NCBI GenBank assembly: GCA_902836725.1
Contig: CADFRV010000139.1
Span: 1-6,792 of the forward strand
DNA length: 6,792 nt
Reading direction: 5' to 3'
DNA from: Muribaculaceae bacterium
GTDB lineage: Bacteria; Bacteroidota; Bacteroidia; Bacteroidales; Muribaculaceae
Shown piece by piece: positions 1 to 5,476 of this stretch. Both the position numbers and the translations under genes were made by a program. Every line of letters starts with the position of its first letter. Position 1 is the first letter of the stretch. Below the pieces are notes generated by a model. The model had not been told where the DNA came from. It worked only from the letters and a program-made list of their open reading frames with translations, and ran no database searches.

Positions 1-688
1 CCCATCTGTTCCATGCCTTGGTATAGGTATTGAAGTTCACAAGTACGCCTGCCACAAAATCAACTTTCCTGCCTATCGGCTGTGTATAGGTGACTGGGAG
101 ATGGAAGGTCCATATGTCCATGCGTGCCCGGGTGAGTTTTGCCCCGTCAGGTTCTTCGCCAGGCACGAGCATTAGTGTCTGTCCATGGCGTGCGAATTTC
201 ATGCCGTTGCCACCCAGATATCGACGCATCCCGAACCCAAGGCCGATATCGAATGACGGGCCGTTCTGTCCCCGTTGCCAGCTCACTCCCACCGCCTCGA
301 AGATACCGGCCTCGAAACAGTTTTTTATGTCCCCTTTGTCGCCGTAGTTGAAATTCCATCCCCAGTACAGCCCCCTGAGGCCGGTGATGTCGCGCGACAC
401 TTTATTGCCGCGCACACAATTGCCGTTGGATTTGAAAGGGAAGTCGAAGTGCCATGCGTCTGCTTTTTCATCGCGGGGAGCCTGCTCTACGCTGATGTCG
501 TATTTATATTCGAGCGGATTGCCCTCCTGGTCGACAGTGATGGCGGATATGGTGGTATGGTTGCCCGAGGTGGTCACCTGCAGCTGGTTGGCGTTCTCGA
601 TCACGCGTATTGTGTCGGGCTTTTCTGTCTGTGCCGCCGCCGCGACATGGCACGCGAGTATGACGATGGCTGTCAATATATGTTTCAT
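1..688 (-). CDS. Outer-membrane beta-barrel protein (PorT-like/OMP_b-brl type), C-terminus outside window
   Basis: Reading leftward from ATG at 688, the frame stays open for 229 codons to the window edge, so the 3' end is missing. Residues 1-19 form a signal peptide (KHILTAIVILA core, AAAA|Q cleavage). The mature part is rich in aromatic and glycine residues in alternating strands (GLYWGWNFNYG, GPSFDIGLGFGMRRY, DIWTFHLPVTYTQPIG, DFVAGVLVNFNTYT), the usual look of small Bacteroidota outer-membrane barrels. It would sit in the outer membrane; no ligand or enzymatic role can be read from it. Its ATG overlaps the TGA of the upstream gene (ATGA), so it is almost certainly translationally coupled to that gene and belongs to the sigma-factor operon. 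The barrel assignment rests on composition and strand pattern, not on a catalytic motif. It is not a TonB receptor, because there is no plug motif. Confidence 0.8.
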   Translation of the reverse strand, partial: MKHILTAIVILACHVAAAAQTEKPDTIRVIENANQLQVTTSGNHTTISAITVDQEGNPLEYKYDISVEQAPRDEKADAWHFDFPFKSNGNCVRGNKVSRDITGLRGLYWGWNFNYGDKGDIKNCFEAGIFEAVGVSWQRGQNGPSFDIGLGFGMRRYLGGNGMKFARHGQTLMLVPGEEPDGAKLTRARMDIWTFHLPVTYTQPIGRKVDFVAGVLVNFNTYTKAWNRW

Positions 689-1134
689 ACGTCTTTTTTA
701 TTGAGGAATTTCTTTATTTTCTTGGTGTCCGCGGTTCCTTCCAGATAGATGAGGGTGGTTTTGCGCTCTCCACCCTCGGTGCGGTCGAGATAGAGGATAT
801 AGCGGTTGAGGGAGGCACGTGGTTTGAGGACATAGAAACCGAAATACAGTTTCCCGTCGCGGTATGACACCTCTCTTGTCAGTGCTTTCGCGCCGTCATG
901 TTTCACTGCCTGCGCCAGTTGGTCCGATCCCTCGTCGTTGCCGGTCACAGTGAGGCTGCGGTAAGTGCCGATGCCGGTGTCTTTGAGTTTTTCCCCTTTT
1001 ACCGTGAGTGTGGTAACTCCGTTCTTTTCGAAAAAATCATGGGAGAAAAACGGAGAGATATCAAGGGATTCCTGTGCGAGCACTTTAGGCAGCACGCTCA
1101 GTACAAGGATTATTAATATTGTTATCCGTCTCAT
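685..1134 (-). CDS. Small secreted/periplasmic protein of unknown function, 149 aa
   Basis: Residues 1-20 are a clear signal peptide (MRR, then ITILIILVLSVLP, cleavage KVLA|Q). The mature 129 residues look beta-rich, with a repeated strand-turn pattern (TTLTVKGEKL, YRSLTVTGN, KLYFGFYVLKP, NRYILYLDR, KTTLIYLEG) and a Lys-rich tail (KKIKKFLNKK). There are no cysteines in the mature chain and no lipobox. I do not recognise a named domain with confidence. It resembles the small DUF6108-like secreted proteins that I associate with Bacteroidales, but that link is from memory and unverified. It follows the anti-sigma gene after 71 bp and overlaps the outer-membrane protein gene by 4 bp, so it is probably a periplasmic partner or accessory of that barrel, or part of the signal the anti-sigma factor detects. 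No convincing Shine-Dalgarno sequence precedes the ATG, as is normal in this phylum. Confidence 0.78.
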   Translation of the reverse strand: MRRITILIILVLSVLPKVLAQESLDISPFFSHDFFEKNGVTTLTVKGEKLKDTGIGTYRSLTVTGNDEGSDQLAQAVKHDGAKALTREVSYRDGKLYFGFYVLKPRASLNRYILYLDRTEGGERKTTLIYLEGTADTKKIKKFLNKKDV

Positions 1135-1205
1135 ATTGTTGGAAAGATTTAGACTTGCTTAGGATGGTGGTGTGTCATAATCTGCGAATTTAGACGCACC
1201 CTCAG

Positions 1206-1655
1206 TTATTGCTGTGTCTCGCCGAAAGCCTCGCGCATGGCGTTCCACTCCTCGTCGATGCAGTCGCTGACATATTCCGACGCTTCTGCCATGTCGGACA
1301 GTTCTGCCTGCATCATCCGCATCACCCGGTTGTTGTCTGTAACTTCATGCCCGTTGATACAGGCGTATATCATGTCGGGAGTGCTGTCGTGGCGGCTCGT
1401 CATGAAGAGGCCGATCGTGAAAATTACGGCGATGGCGGCGGCAGCGCTGAGCCACATTCTTGCGCGGTGTGGCACCAGGCGTGCTTTCTTTCTGCGGGGC
1501 GCGCATAGCGAGAATCCCATCACGGCTTTGGCTTCGTCGGCGAGCTGATCACCGGGAGGCGTATCCGCAAGCAGCTGGCGCAGACGGCGCTCCTCCTCCA
1601 GGGTGGTCTCGGCGTTGAAATACCGTTCTATCAGTTCATATGTTTCGTTTTGCAT
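1206..1655 (-). CDS. Single-pass membrane anti-sigma factor, partner of the ECF sigma factor
   Basis: The 149-residue protein begins with a short cytoplasmic segment typical of Bacteroidota anti-sigma factors (YFNAETTLEEERRLRQLL, residues 12-29). A basic stretch follows (PRRKKAR), then one membrane helix at about residues 67-86 (MWLSAAAAIAVIFTIGLFMT), then a periplasmic tail of about 60 residues with INGHEVTD and an acidic, Met-rich helix. It would hold the sigma factor at the inner membrane and release it on an envelope signal. I chose ATG at 1655; a TTG two codons upstream (1661) is in frame but has no better context. The gene starts inside the end of the sigma gene (20-bp overlap), which points to translational coupling and matched stoichiometry. 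The periplasmic tail lacks an FecR domain, so it is a small anti-sigma type, not an iron-dicitrate regulator. The assignment rests on architecture and gene order. Confidence 0.82.
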   Translation of the reverse strand: MQNETYELIERYFNAETTLEEERRLRQLLADTPPGDQLADEAKAVMGFSLCAPRRKKARLVPHRARMWLSAAAAIAVIFTIGLFMTSRHDSTPDMIYACINGHEVTDNNRVMRMMQAELSDMAEASEYVSDCIDEEWNAMREAFGETQQ

Positions 1656-2145
1656 TGTCAAGGTAGATGTTTCTTATCGTTTTTCTGGCTCTCGCCACAA
1701 TCACTCTCACATTGGCAGGGGTTGTGCCATATGCTTCGGCTATCTCCTCGAAGCTCCATTCGTCCCTGTCGCGCCGGAAGAGAATGTCGCGGTCGCGTTC
1801 CGAAAGATGCTTTCCGGCTATGCGCTCCACTTGCTGGTAGGTTTCCATCCTGCTCTCCGCGTCGGTGTCTCCGGTGTCCGGCATGTCGGTGTTCTCCTCC
1901 AGGGACGATGTGCGTTTGGCGTTGTCCCGTCTGATTACGTCTATGCTCAGATTCCTGACCGCCGTCATAAAAAGCGCTTCCGCCTGTGCTTCATGTTCGA
2001 GTCTTGTGGGTCGTGCCCAGAGATTGCAGAATGCCTCCTGTATCACATCGCGTGCCTCGTCGTCGGAAATGACGACCGATTTTGCCCGGGCTATGAGCCG
2101 TGAGCGCATCTTATTGTAAACCGATGTGAGTAGTTCCTTTTTCAT
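1636..2145 (-). CDS. ECF-type RNA polymerase sigma factor (sigma-70 family), 169 aa
   Basis: The length and two-domain layout fit an extracytoplasmic-function sigma factor. Region 2 covers about residues 10-75, with the core-binding/-10 recognition signature DDEARDVIQEAFCNLW (28-43) and NLSIDVIRR (65-73). A 30-residue acidic linker follows (80-102). Region 4 covers about 104-158, with LSERDRDILF, and the helix-turn-helix WSFEEIAEAYGTTPANVRV, which binds the -35 element. It directs core RNA polymerase to a small regulon, probably including its own operon. It is the first of four co-oriented genes and overlaps the anti-sigma gene. ATG at 2145 is preceded by a purine-rich AGAAAGAG rather than a true Shine-Dalgarno. 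The family assignment is secure; the regulon and the signal are unknown. Confidence 0.93.
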   Translation of the reverse strand: MKKELLTSVYNKMRSRLIARAKSVVISDDEARDVIQEAFCNLWARPTRLEHEAQAEALFMTAVRNLSIDVIRRDNAKRTSSLEENTDMPDTGDTDAESRMETYQQVERIAGKHLSERDRDILFRRDRDEWSFEEIAEAYGTTPANVRVIVARARKTIRNIYLDNAKRNI

Positions 2146-2155
2146 CTCTTTCTGT

Positions 2156-2185
2156 CTATATTACGTGCGGGGGGCGCGTTTGCAA
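2156..2185 (-). promoter_or_regulatory. Weak candidate promoter of the sigma-factor operon
   Basis: On the minus strand, TTG (2185-2183) is followed after 19 nt by TAATATAG (2163-2156), which matches TAnnTTTG at four of six defined positions. Transcription would start only a few bases before ATG 2145, giving a very short leader. The spacing is right but the -7 box is poor, so an ECF-type promoter recognised by the sigma factor itself is an equally good explanation. Confidence 0.25.
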
Positions 2186-2250
2186 CAAAAGTGCGTGATT
2201 TTTTTTGATAAGATTCCTTACAATGCGTTCATTTGCTGTATTTATGCATT

Positions 2251-2281
2251 TGGGCGGAGGCACATCGCGTGCTTCCGCCCA
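2251..2281 (-). terminator. Strong hairpin after the M56 protease gene, probable terminator
   Basis: Positions 2251-2263 pair with 2269-2281 (TGGGCGGAGGCAC / GTGCTTCCGCCCA) around a 5-nt loop, ATCGC, giving a 13-position GC-rich stem. It begins 44 bp past the protease stop codon and before the sigma operon, where a terminator is expected. There is no U-tract after the stem on either strand. In minus-strand RNA one position is an A-C mismatch, whereas in plus-strand RNA it is a G-U wobble. It may instead be a 3'-end stabiliser. Confidence 0.5.
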
Positions 2282-2324
2282 CAAAAAGTCAATATAGAAA
2301 AAAGCTGTTTGTTGTCTGGAATTA

Positions 2325-4790
2325 TTATTTTTCCGCGATAGTCCGGTAACGGTATTTGGTATTGGTGGCGATGATCTCCACTATATCGTCATGCGAGAAA
2401 TTTGTGGCATGCGGTCCCGTCAGCTCTATGGTGGTTACGGTATTGAACGGTGTTTCCGTGCTGTTGACATTCCATCGCTTGATGTCGTGCCATGTGCCGT
2501 TGTATCGCACTCTCGCCCCGTTTACTTTGACGGGACCTTTGGAAACTATTTTCACATTGATATGTGTCTTGTTGCCTGAGTTGGAAAATGAGGTCACACC
2601 GCTCTGCTTTATCCATTCGAAGTTAGTGGTCTCATTGTCCACGGCATTTTCCCGCTCTTTTTCCGCCTGTCTCAGGGCGACTTCCCTTTCCCTGGCGGCT
2701 TGCTTGCGTGCTTCCTCCGCTTGCTTGAGGGCAGCTTTCCTTTCTCTGGCGGCTTGCTTGCGTGCTTCCTCCGCCTGCTTGAGGGCAGCTTCCCTTTCCC
2801 TGGCGGCTTGTTGGTTTGCTTTCTCCGCCTGTTTGAGGGCTGCTTCCCTTTCCCTGGCAGCCTGTTCGCGTGCTTTTTCTGCTTCCTTTAATGCTGCTTC
2901 CCGTTCTTTTTCTGCCTGTTTCAGGTATGCCAGACGCTCTTTCTCAGCCTGCTTCAAATAAGCCTGCCGTTCTTTTTCAGCTTGGTCAAGATATGCCTGG
3001 CGTTCTTTTTCCGCCTGTTTCAAAGCGAATTCTCTTTGTTTTTCGGCGAATTTTCTTTGTTTATCAGCGAACTCTCGCTTTTTCTCAGCAAATTCCTTTT
3101 GCTTTTTAGCGAATTCCTTCTTTTGGGCGGCAGTAATTTTTTTAGAAGTACCGTTGTTATCCGGGATATTCCTCAATATGAATGTGGTGTCACTTCCGGT
3201 TATTATTATCATATTGTCGCCGTCATAAACATATCTGGTATCCTGACTGTAATTTGACAGCTCCGACAATTCAGACAATTGTGACAGTTGCGATAACTCT
3301 GAGAGCTTCGATAAGTCAGATAACTTGTTGAGGCCGGTAATATCCATGTAGACAGTGTTGTCGCTGTCGTTTGAGCTGGTAAAGCTGCTCGACGAGGCAG
3401 AAGACGAATGGCTTGTGCCATTTCCTGATGAGGTGGAGCTGCTTACAGACCGCGATATGAGATTGCCGTTGTTGTAGGTATATGTATAGGTGGTTCCGGT
3501 ATCTTCGTCATGTACGGTCACGGTGCGGCTTCCGTCGGTCAATGCGCCGTCGTTTTCTACGTTTTTCGCAGATATGGTGACTTTATCTGAAGCGGAGTTC
3601 CCGATAATCAGGCTTGTTGTATCAGCATTTTCTGTCACATCGTCAGCTTGCAGGATTTCTTCTTTTGCGGTGTCGTCCTCTTTGCCGGACGGATCAGTCT
3701 CGGAGAATATTTCTTCCATATTGTATTGGCGGAGGCTGTCGAAAGAAATGTCGCTGAACGAGACATCGCGCAGGCGCTGTATAGCAGCGTTCACACTGTC
3801 AGTGCCGAGTATGAGCGAGGCTACGACAAAGGATGCCGCCACGGCAAGTATGCGCATGGGGGCAAAGCGTCCAGGGCGACGCTGCTTCATCATTATGAAT
3901 CTGCGTTTCAGACGGCTTTGTGCGAAATGGCTTGCAAGAGGGGAGAGGTTGTAGCTGGCGGCCTTGCGCACGAGCAGCATTTGGTAATCGGCCACTCCGT
4001 GTCCGCGGCTCAGTACGTCGGCATCGGCCTGAAATTCATGTACAGTGCGCAGCTCGCGTCCGAGAAGCCACACAAGCGGGTTCCACCACATGAGTATGGC
4101 ACATAGCTTTATGAAAAGAAGGTCAATCCAGTGGCGATGGCGTATGTGGCCCATTTCATGGGCTATTATCATCTCTTCGGACTCATTGTTTTCAGAGCCT
4201 GATATGAACATGCAGTTAAGGAAACTGAACGGCGAGAAGTTGCGGCTGTGCACCCTGAACAGACGCAGCCTGCCTATGCGGTGTTCGTCACCGAAATGCT
4301 GAAGCATCACTATCTTTCCAAGACTGAAAATCAGTTGGAAAAGCGCGAAAAGCGACCCTGCTACTGACAGACCAACCAGTATCCTTATTGTGGAAGGCTC
4401 CATGGCGGGATTGGGTTCCGGTTCAGGCTCGGGGAGAACAGCTGAGTGAGCTGGTAGCGCCTCATCGGCCGTTGTGGACGGCGTGTATCCGTCAGAGGCC
4501 ACAGGCATTTCAATCTGCGCGTCGGGAGCGACCGCATCGGCTTCCACCACAGATATTCCGTTTTGTGCCATGTCGTCCGCGGTTTCCTGTTGTGTCTCGG
4601 TGGATGTGGCATTTCCGGAACCGATCAGTGTGAGCGGTGCAAGAAGCGCTCCGATGTAGATAGTCAAAAGTGCGGCGCGGTTCAGCGCCGGCTGTTTTGT
4701 ATTGGACATCAGCAGCTTGTAGAATACATAGCCGATGCCATAAAAAACGGCTGACTGTGCCAGATAGGCGAGTATCGTTCCGGTTGTCAT
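2325..4790 (-). CDS. BlaR1/MecR1-like M56 membrane metalloprotease with a long periplasmic helical rod, 821 aa
   Basis: Predicted membrane helices lie at about residues 4-26, 39-56, 135-160 and 312-329, plus a hydrophobic segment at 224-241 inside the protease domain. Zinc-protease residues are HEMGH (211-215) and the downstream HEFQAD (251-256), whose Glu is the likely third ligand, as in BlaR1/MecR1. Basic residues (RLKRRF..KQRRPGR) before the last helix put the protease in the cytoplasm and the C-terminal 490 residues in the periplasm. An acidic Pro/Glu-rich loop (57-134) would also be periplasmic. The C-terminal part has in order a beta-like stretch (400-445), a Ser-rich linker (446-476), an xLS tripeptide repeat (489-515), a charged helix (558-719) and an unrecognised domain (about 720-821). 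There is no penicillin-binding SxxK/KTG sensor domain, so beta-lactam sensing is not supported. By family analogy it inactivates the BlaI-type repressor encoded upstream. BlaR1 homologues are usually near 600 residues, so this one is long. ATG at 4790 has no Shine-Dalgarno. Confidence 0.88.
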   Translation of the reverse strand: MTTGTILAYLAQSAVFYGIGYVFYKLLMSNTKQPALNRAALLTIYIGALLAPLTLIGSGNATSTETQQETADDMAQNGISVVEADAVAPDAQIEMPVASDGYTPSTTADEALPAHSAVLPEPEPEPNPAMEPSTIRILVGLSVAGSLFALFQLIFSLGKIVMLQHFGDEHRIGRLRLFRVHSRNFSPFSFLNCMFISGSENNESEEMIIAHEMGHIRHRHWIDLLFIKLCAILMWWNPLVWLLGRELRTVHEFQADADVLSRGHGVADYQMLLVRKAASYNLSPLASHFAQSRLKRRFIMMKQRRPGRFAPMRILAVAASFVVASLILGTDSVNAAIQRLRDVSFSDISFDSLRQYNMEEIFSETDPSGKEDDTAKEEILQADDVTENADTTSLIIGNSASDKVTISAKNVENDGALTDGSRTVTVHDEDTGTTYTYTYNNGNLISRSVSSSTSSGNGTSHSSSASSSSFTSSNDSDNTVYMDITGLNKLSDLSKLSELSQLSQLSELSELSNYSQDTRYVYDGDNMIIITGSDTTFILRNIPDNNGTSKKITAAQKKEFAKKQKEFAEKKREFADKQRKFAEKQREFALKQAEKERQAYLDQAEKERQAYLKQAEKERLAYLKQAEKEREAALKEAEKAREQAAREREAALKQAEKANQQAAREREAALKQAEEARKQAARERKAALKQAEEARKQAAREREVALRQAEKERENAVDNETTNFEWIKQSGVTSFSNSGNKTHINVKIVSKGPVKVNGARVRYNGTWHDIKRWNVNSTETPFNTVTTIELTGPHATNFSHDDIVEIIATNTKYRYRTIAEK
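2634..3119 (-). repeat. Repetitive charged helix in the M56 protease (7-, then 11-, then 18-residue units)
   Basis: Residues 558-719 consist of three consecutive repeat series. Five 7-residue units (558-592, DNA 3015-3119) have the form REFADKQ. Four 11-residue units (593-636, DNA 2883-3014) have the form AEKERQAYLKQ. Four 18-residue units (637-708, DNA 2667-2882) have the form AEEARKQAARERKAALKQ, then a partial AEKEREN unit. The segment is dominated by Glu, Lys, Arg, Ala and Gln, with no Pro or Gly, so a continuous alpha helix is very likely. The 54-bp units at 2667-2720 and 2721-2774 share their last 29 bases exactly, which points to recent duplication. Confidence 0.9.
3246..3326 (-). repeat. 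xLS tripeptide repeat in the M56 protease
   Basis: Residues 489-515 are eight consecutive tripeptides of the form x-Leu-Ser, with x being K, D, K, E, Q, Q, E, E, closed by Asn-Tyr-Ser. Leucine is encoded by TTA, CTC, CTG and TTG and serine by TCT, TCG and TCA in mixed order. The 9-bp DNA units have therefore diverged while the protein pattern stayed perfect. It lies in the periplasmic part between the Ser-rich linker and the long helix. Confidence 0.88.
3363..3455 (-). repeat. Ser-rich low-complexity linker in the M56 protease
   Basis: Residues 446-476 are mostly serine with a few Thr, Gly, Asn and Asp. This is the composition of a flexible extracytoplasmic linker. It separates a beta-like segment containing TYTYTYNNGN from the xLS repeat. 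Confidence 0.75.
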
Positions 4791-4861
4791 AGGCGGCGGT
4801 TGTTAATCAGGAGAAATAAATAGCCCAGGAGTTTAGTAACGTTTGATAACCAATCTCCAGT

Positions 4862-5263
4862 TTAAAGTTGCTGATTCTTCTTGGGGGGGGTAGTGTCTTC
4901 AATCATTTTTAAGAGATCCTTAAGGTCGTCGGCGCTCAGTTTCTCATCCTCAACCAGGGCGCTTACAGCTTTCATGTAACTGTTGCTGAAGAAACTGCGG
5001 ATCATTTTGCCGAATGTTCCCCGGCGGTATTCCTCCATCGGTTTGATTGGGAAATACACGAAGCCGGTACCTTTGGCATAATGCCCGAGATAGCCCTTTG
5101 TCTCAAGCGCGCGCACGAAGGTGCTTACTGTGTTGACATGGGGTTTCGGTTCCGGGATGAGGTCAAGTACATCCTTGACCTTCAGTTCGCCATTATTCCA
5201 GAAAAGGAGCATTATCTCTTCTTCTTTGTCGGTAAGTGAGGTCTGTGGTTTACGTTGTTTCAT
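4862..5263 (-). CDS. BlaI/MecI/CopY-family transcriptional repressor, 133 aa
   Basis: The length (133 aa) is typical for the family. The N-terminal winged helix spans about residues 9-73: LTDKEEEIMLLFWNNGELKVKD leads into the recognition helix PHVNTVSTFVRALETKGYL (41-59) and the wing GFVYFPIKP. The C-terminal dimerisation part (78-123) contains RSFFSNSYMKAVSAL, the area where the paired protease cuts BlaI/MecI; I cannot fix the scissile bond. It should bind as a dimer to an inverted repeat and repress its own operon. It is the first gene of a pair with the M56 protease, 71 bp apart and on the same strand, the classic sensor/repressor order for Bacteroidota. A run of eight C near the 3' end (codons for TPP) precedes the tail KKNQQL. 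CopY-like metal response is possible, but the CxCxxxxCxC motif is absent, so copper control of that type is not supported. Confidence 0.92.
   Translation of the reverse strand: MKQRKPQTSLTDKEEEIMLLFWNNGELKVKDVLDLIPEPKPHVNTVSTFVRALETKGYLGHYAKGTGFVYFPIKPMEEYRRGTFGKMIRSFFSNSYMKAVSALVEDEKLSADDLKDLLKMIEDTTPPKKNQQL
4883..4890 (-). repeat. C8 homopolymer near the 3' end of the BlaI-type gene
   Basis: Eight consecutive C on the coding strand encode part of Thr-Pro-Pro six codons before the stop codon. One extra C would replace the tail KKNQQL with a 16-residue tail beginning QEESATLNW and ending at a TAA in the 71-bp gap. One fewer C would give a tail of about 20 residues ending at a TGA in the same gap. 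Confidence 0.7.
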
Positions 5264-5295
5264 CTTTTCGGCGTTTTGGTATTTGTTCTCTGTCG

Positions 5296-5327
5296 CAAAG
5301 ATATAACGATAATTTTAGTTGTGCAAA
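5296..5327 (-). promoter_or_regulatory. Promoter of the blaI-M56 operon (Bacteroidota sigma-A type)
   Basis: On the minus strand, TTTG (5327-5324) is followed after 20 nt by TATCTTTG (5303-5296), a perfect TAnnTTTG box. The expected start near 5290 leaves a leader of about 27 nt before ATG 5263, which has only a purine-rich GAAAAG ahead of it. The -33 box lies at the centre of the inverted repeat at 5316-5338, so a bound repressor would block polymerase. Confidence 0.75.
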
Positions 5328-5338
5328 TTTTACAACTA
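5316..5338. promoter_or_regulatory. Probable BlaI operator (7-9-7 inverted repeat)
   Basis: TAGTTGT (5316-5322) and ACAACTA (5332-5338) are perfect inverted arms around a 9-nt AT-rich spacer. Known BlaI/MecI operators are dyads built on TACA/TGTA half sites; ACAA/TTGT is a close variant. Its position over the -33 element of the blaI promoter makes autorepression the natural reading. Binding is inferred. Confidence 0.6.
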
Positions 5339-5361
5339 TTATTTTCGTTAAAATACTGTTC

Positions 5362-5371
5362 CATTTAAATG
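5362..5371. repeat. 10-bp perfect palindrome CATTTAAATG in the divergent control region
   Basis: The palindrome lies between the two divergent promoters in an AT-rich stretch. No regulator in the window obviously matches it. It may be a binding site or chance. Confidence 0.3.
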
Positions 5372-5414
5372 ACTTCTATATGTAATATGATCAAAAGCAA
5401 CAGGAAAAATGGTA

Positions 5415-5424
5415 ATTGCGCAAT
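5415..5424. promoter_or_regulatory. 10-bp perfect palindrome ATTGCGCAAT on the receptor promoter
   Basis: The palindrome covers the TTG (-33) element at 5416-5418, so a protein bound there would compete with RNA polymerase. It does not resemble the ACAACT arms of the probable BlaI operator, which suggests a different regulator, if any. Confidence 0.35.
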
Positions 5425-5445
5425 GTGGCAAAATACGTACTTTTG
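5416..5445 (+). promoter_or_regulatory. Promoter of the TonB-dependent receptor gene
   Basis: TTG (5416-5418), a 19-nt spacer and TACTTTTG (5438-5445) match the Bacteroidota TTG-N19-TAnnTTTG consensus. Transcription should start near 5450, leaving a leader of about 26 nt. This excludes the in-frame ATG at 5423 as the start codon, because that ATG lies upstream of the predicted transcript. Confidence 0.72.
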
Positions 5446-5476
5446 CAAGTGGAATAATATATTGCAGTACAAAAGG

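Noticed and set aside
275..748. Plus-strand open frame of 157 codons opposite the barrel and secreted-protein genes
   Set aside because: The minus strand carries two signal-peptide proteins joined by an ATGA overlap; the plus frame has no recognisable domain and unusual composition.
1147..1195. Direct repeat ATTTAGAC (1147-1154 and 1188-1195) in the gap before the secreted-protein gene
   Set aside because: Eight bases repeated once, with no nearby promoter box matching TAnnTTTG; too little to call a regulatory site.
1656..1661. TTG start two codons upstream of the anti-sigma ATG
   Set aside because: No ribosome-binding advantage is visible, and ATG is the preferred initiator.
2356..2961. 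Long plus-strand open frame (201 codons) opposite the protease repeat region
   Set aside because: It mirrors the repetitive, stop-poor E/K/A/R codons of the protease on the other strand and has no start context or domain; the protease frame is clearly the real one.
2325..4790. Beta-lactam resistance sensor (true BlaR1/MecR1)
   Set aside because: The protease core matches, but the C-terminal penicillin-binding domain motifs are absent and there is no beta-lactamase gene in the window.
5423..5476. Upstream in-frame ATG (5423) for the TonB receptor
   Set aside because: It would add 18 residues before the signal peptide and lies upstream of the TACTTTTG box, so it would not be transcribed from that promoter.
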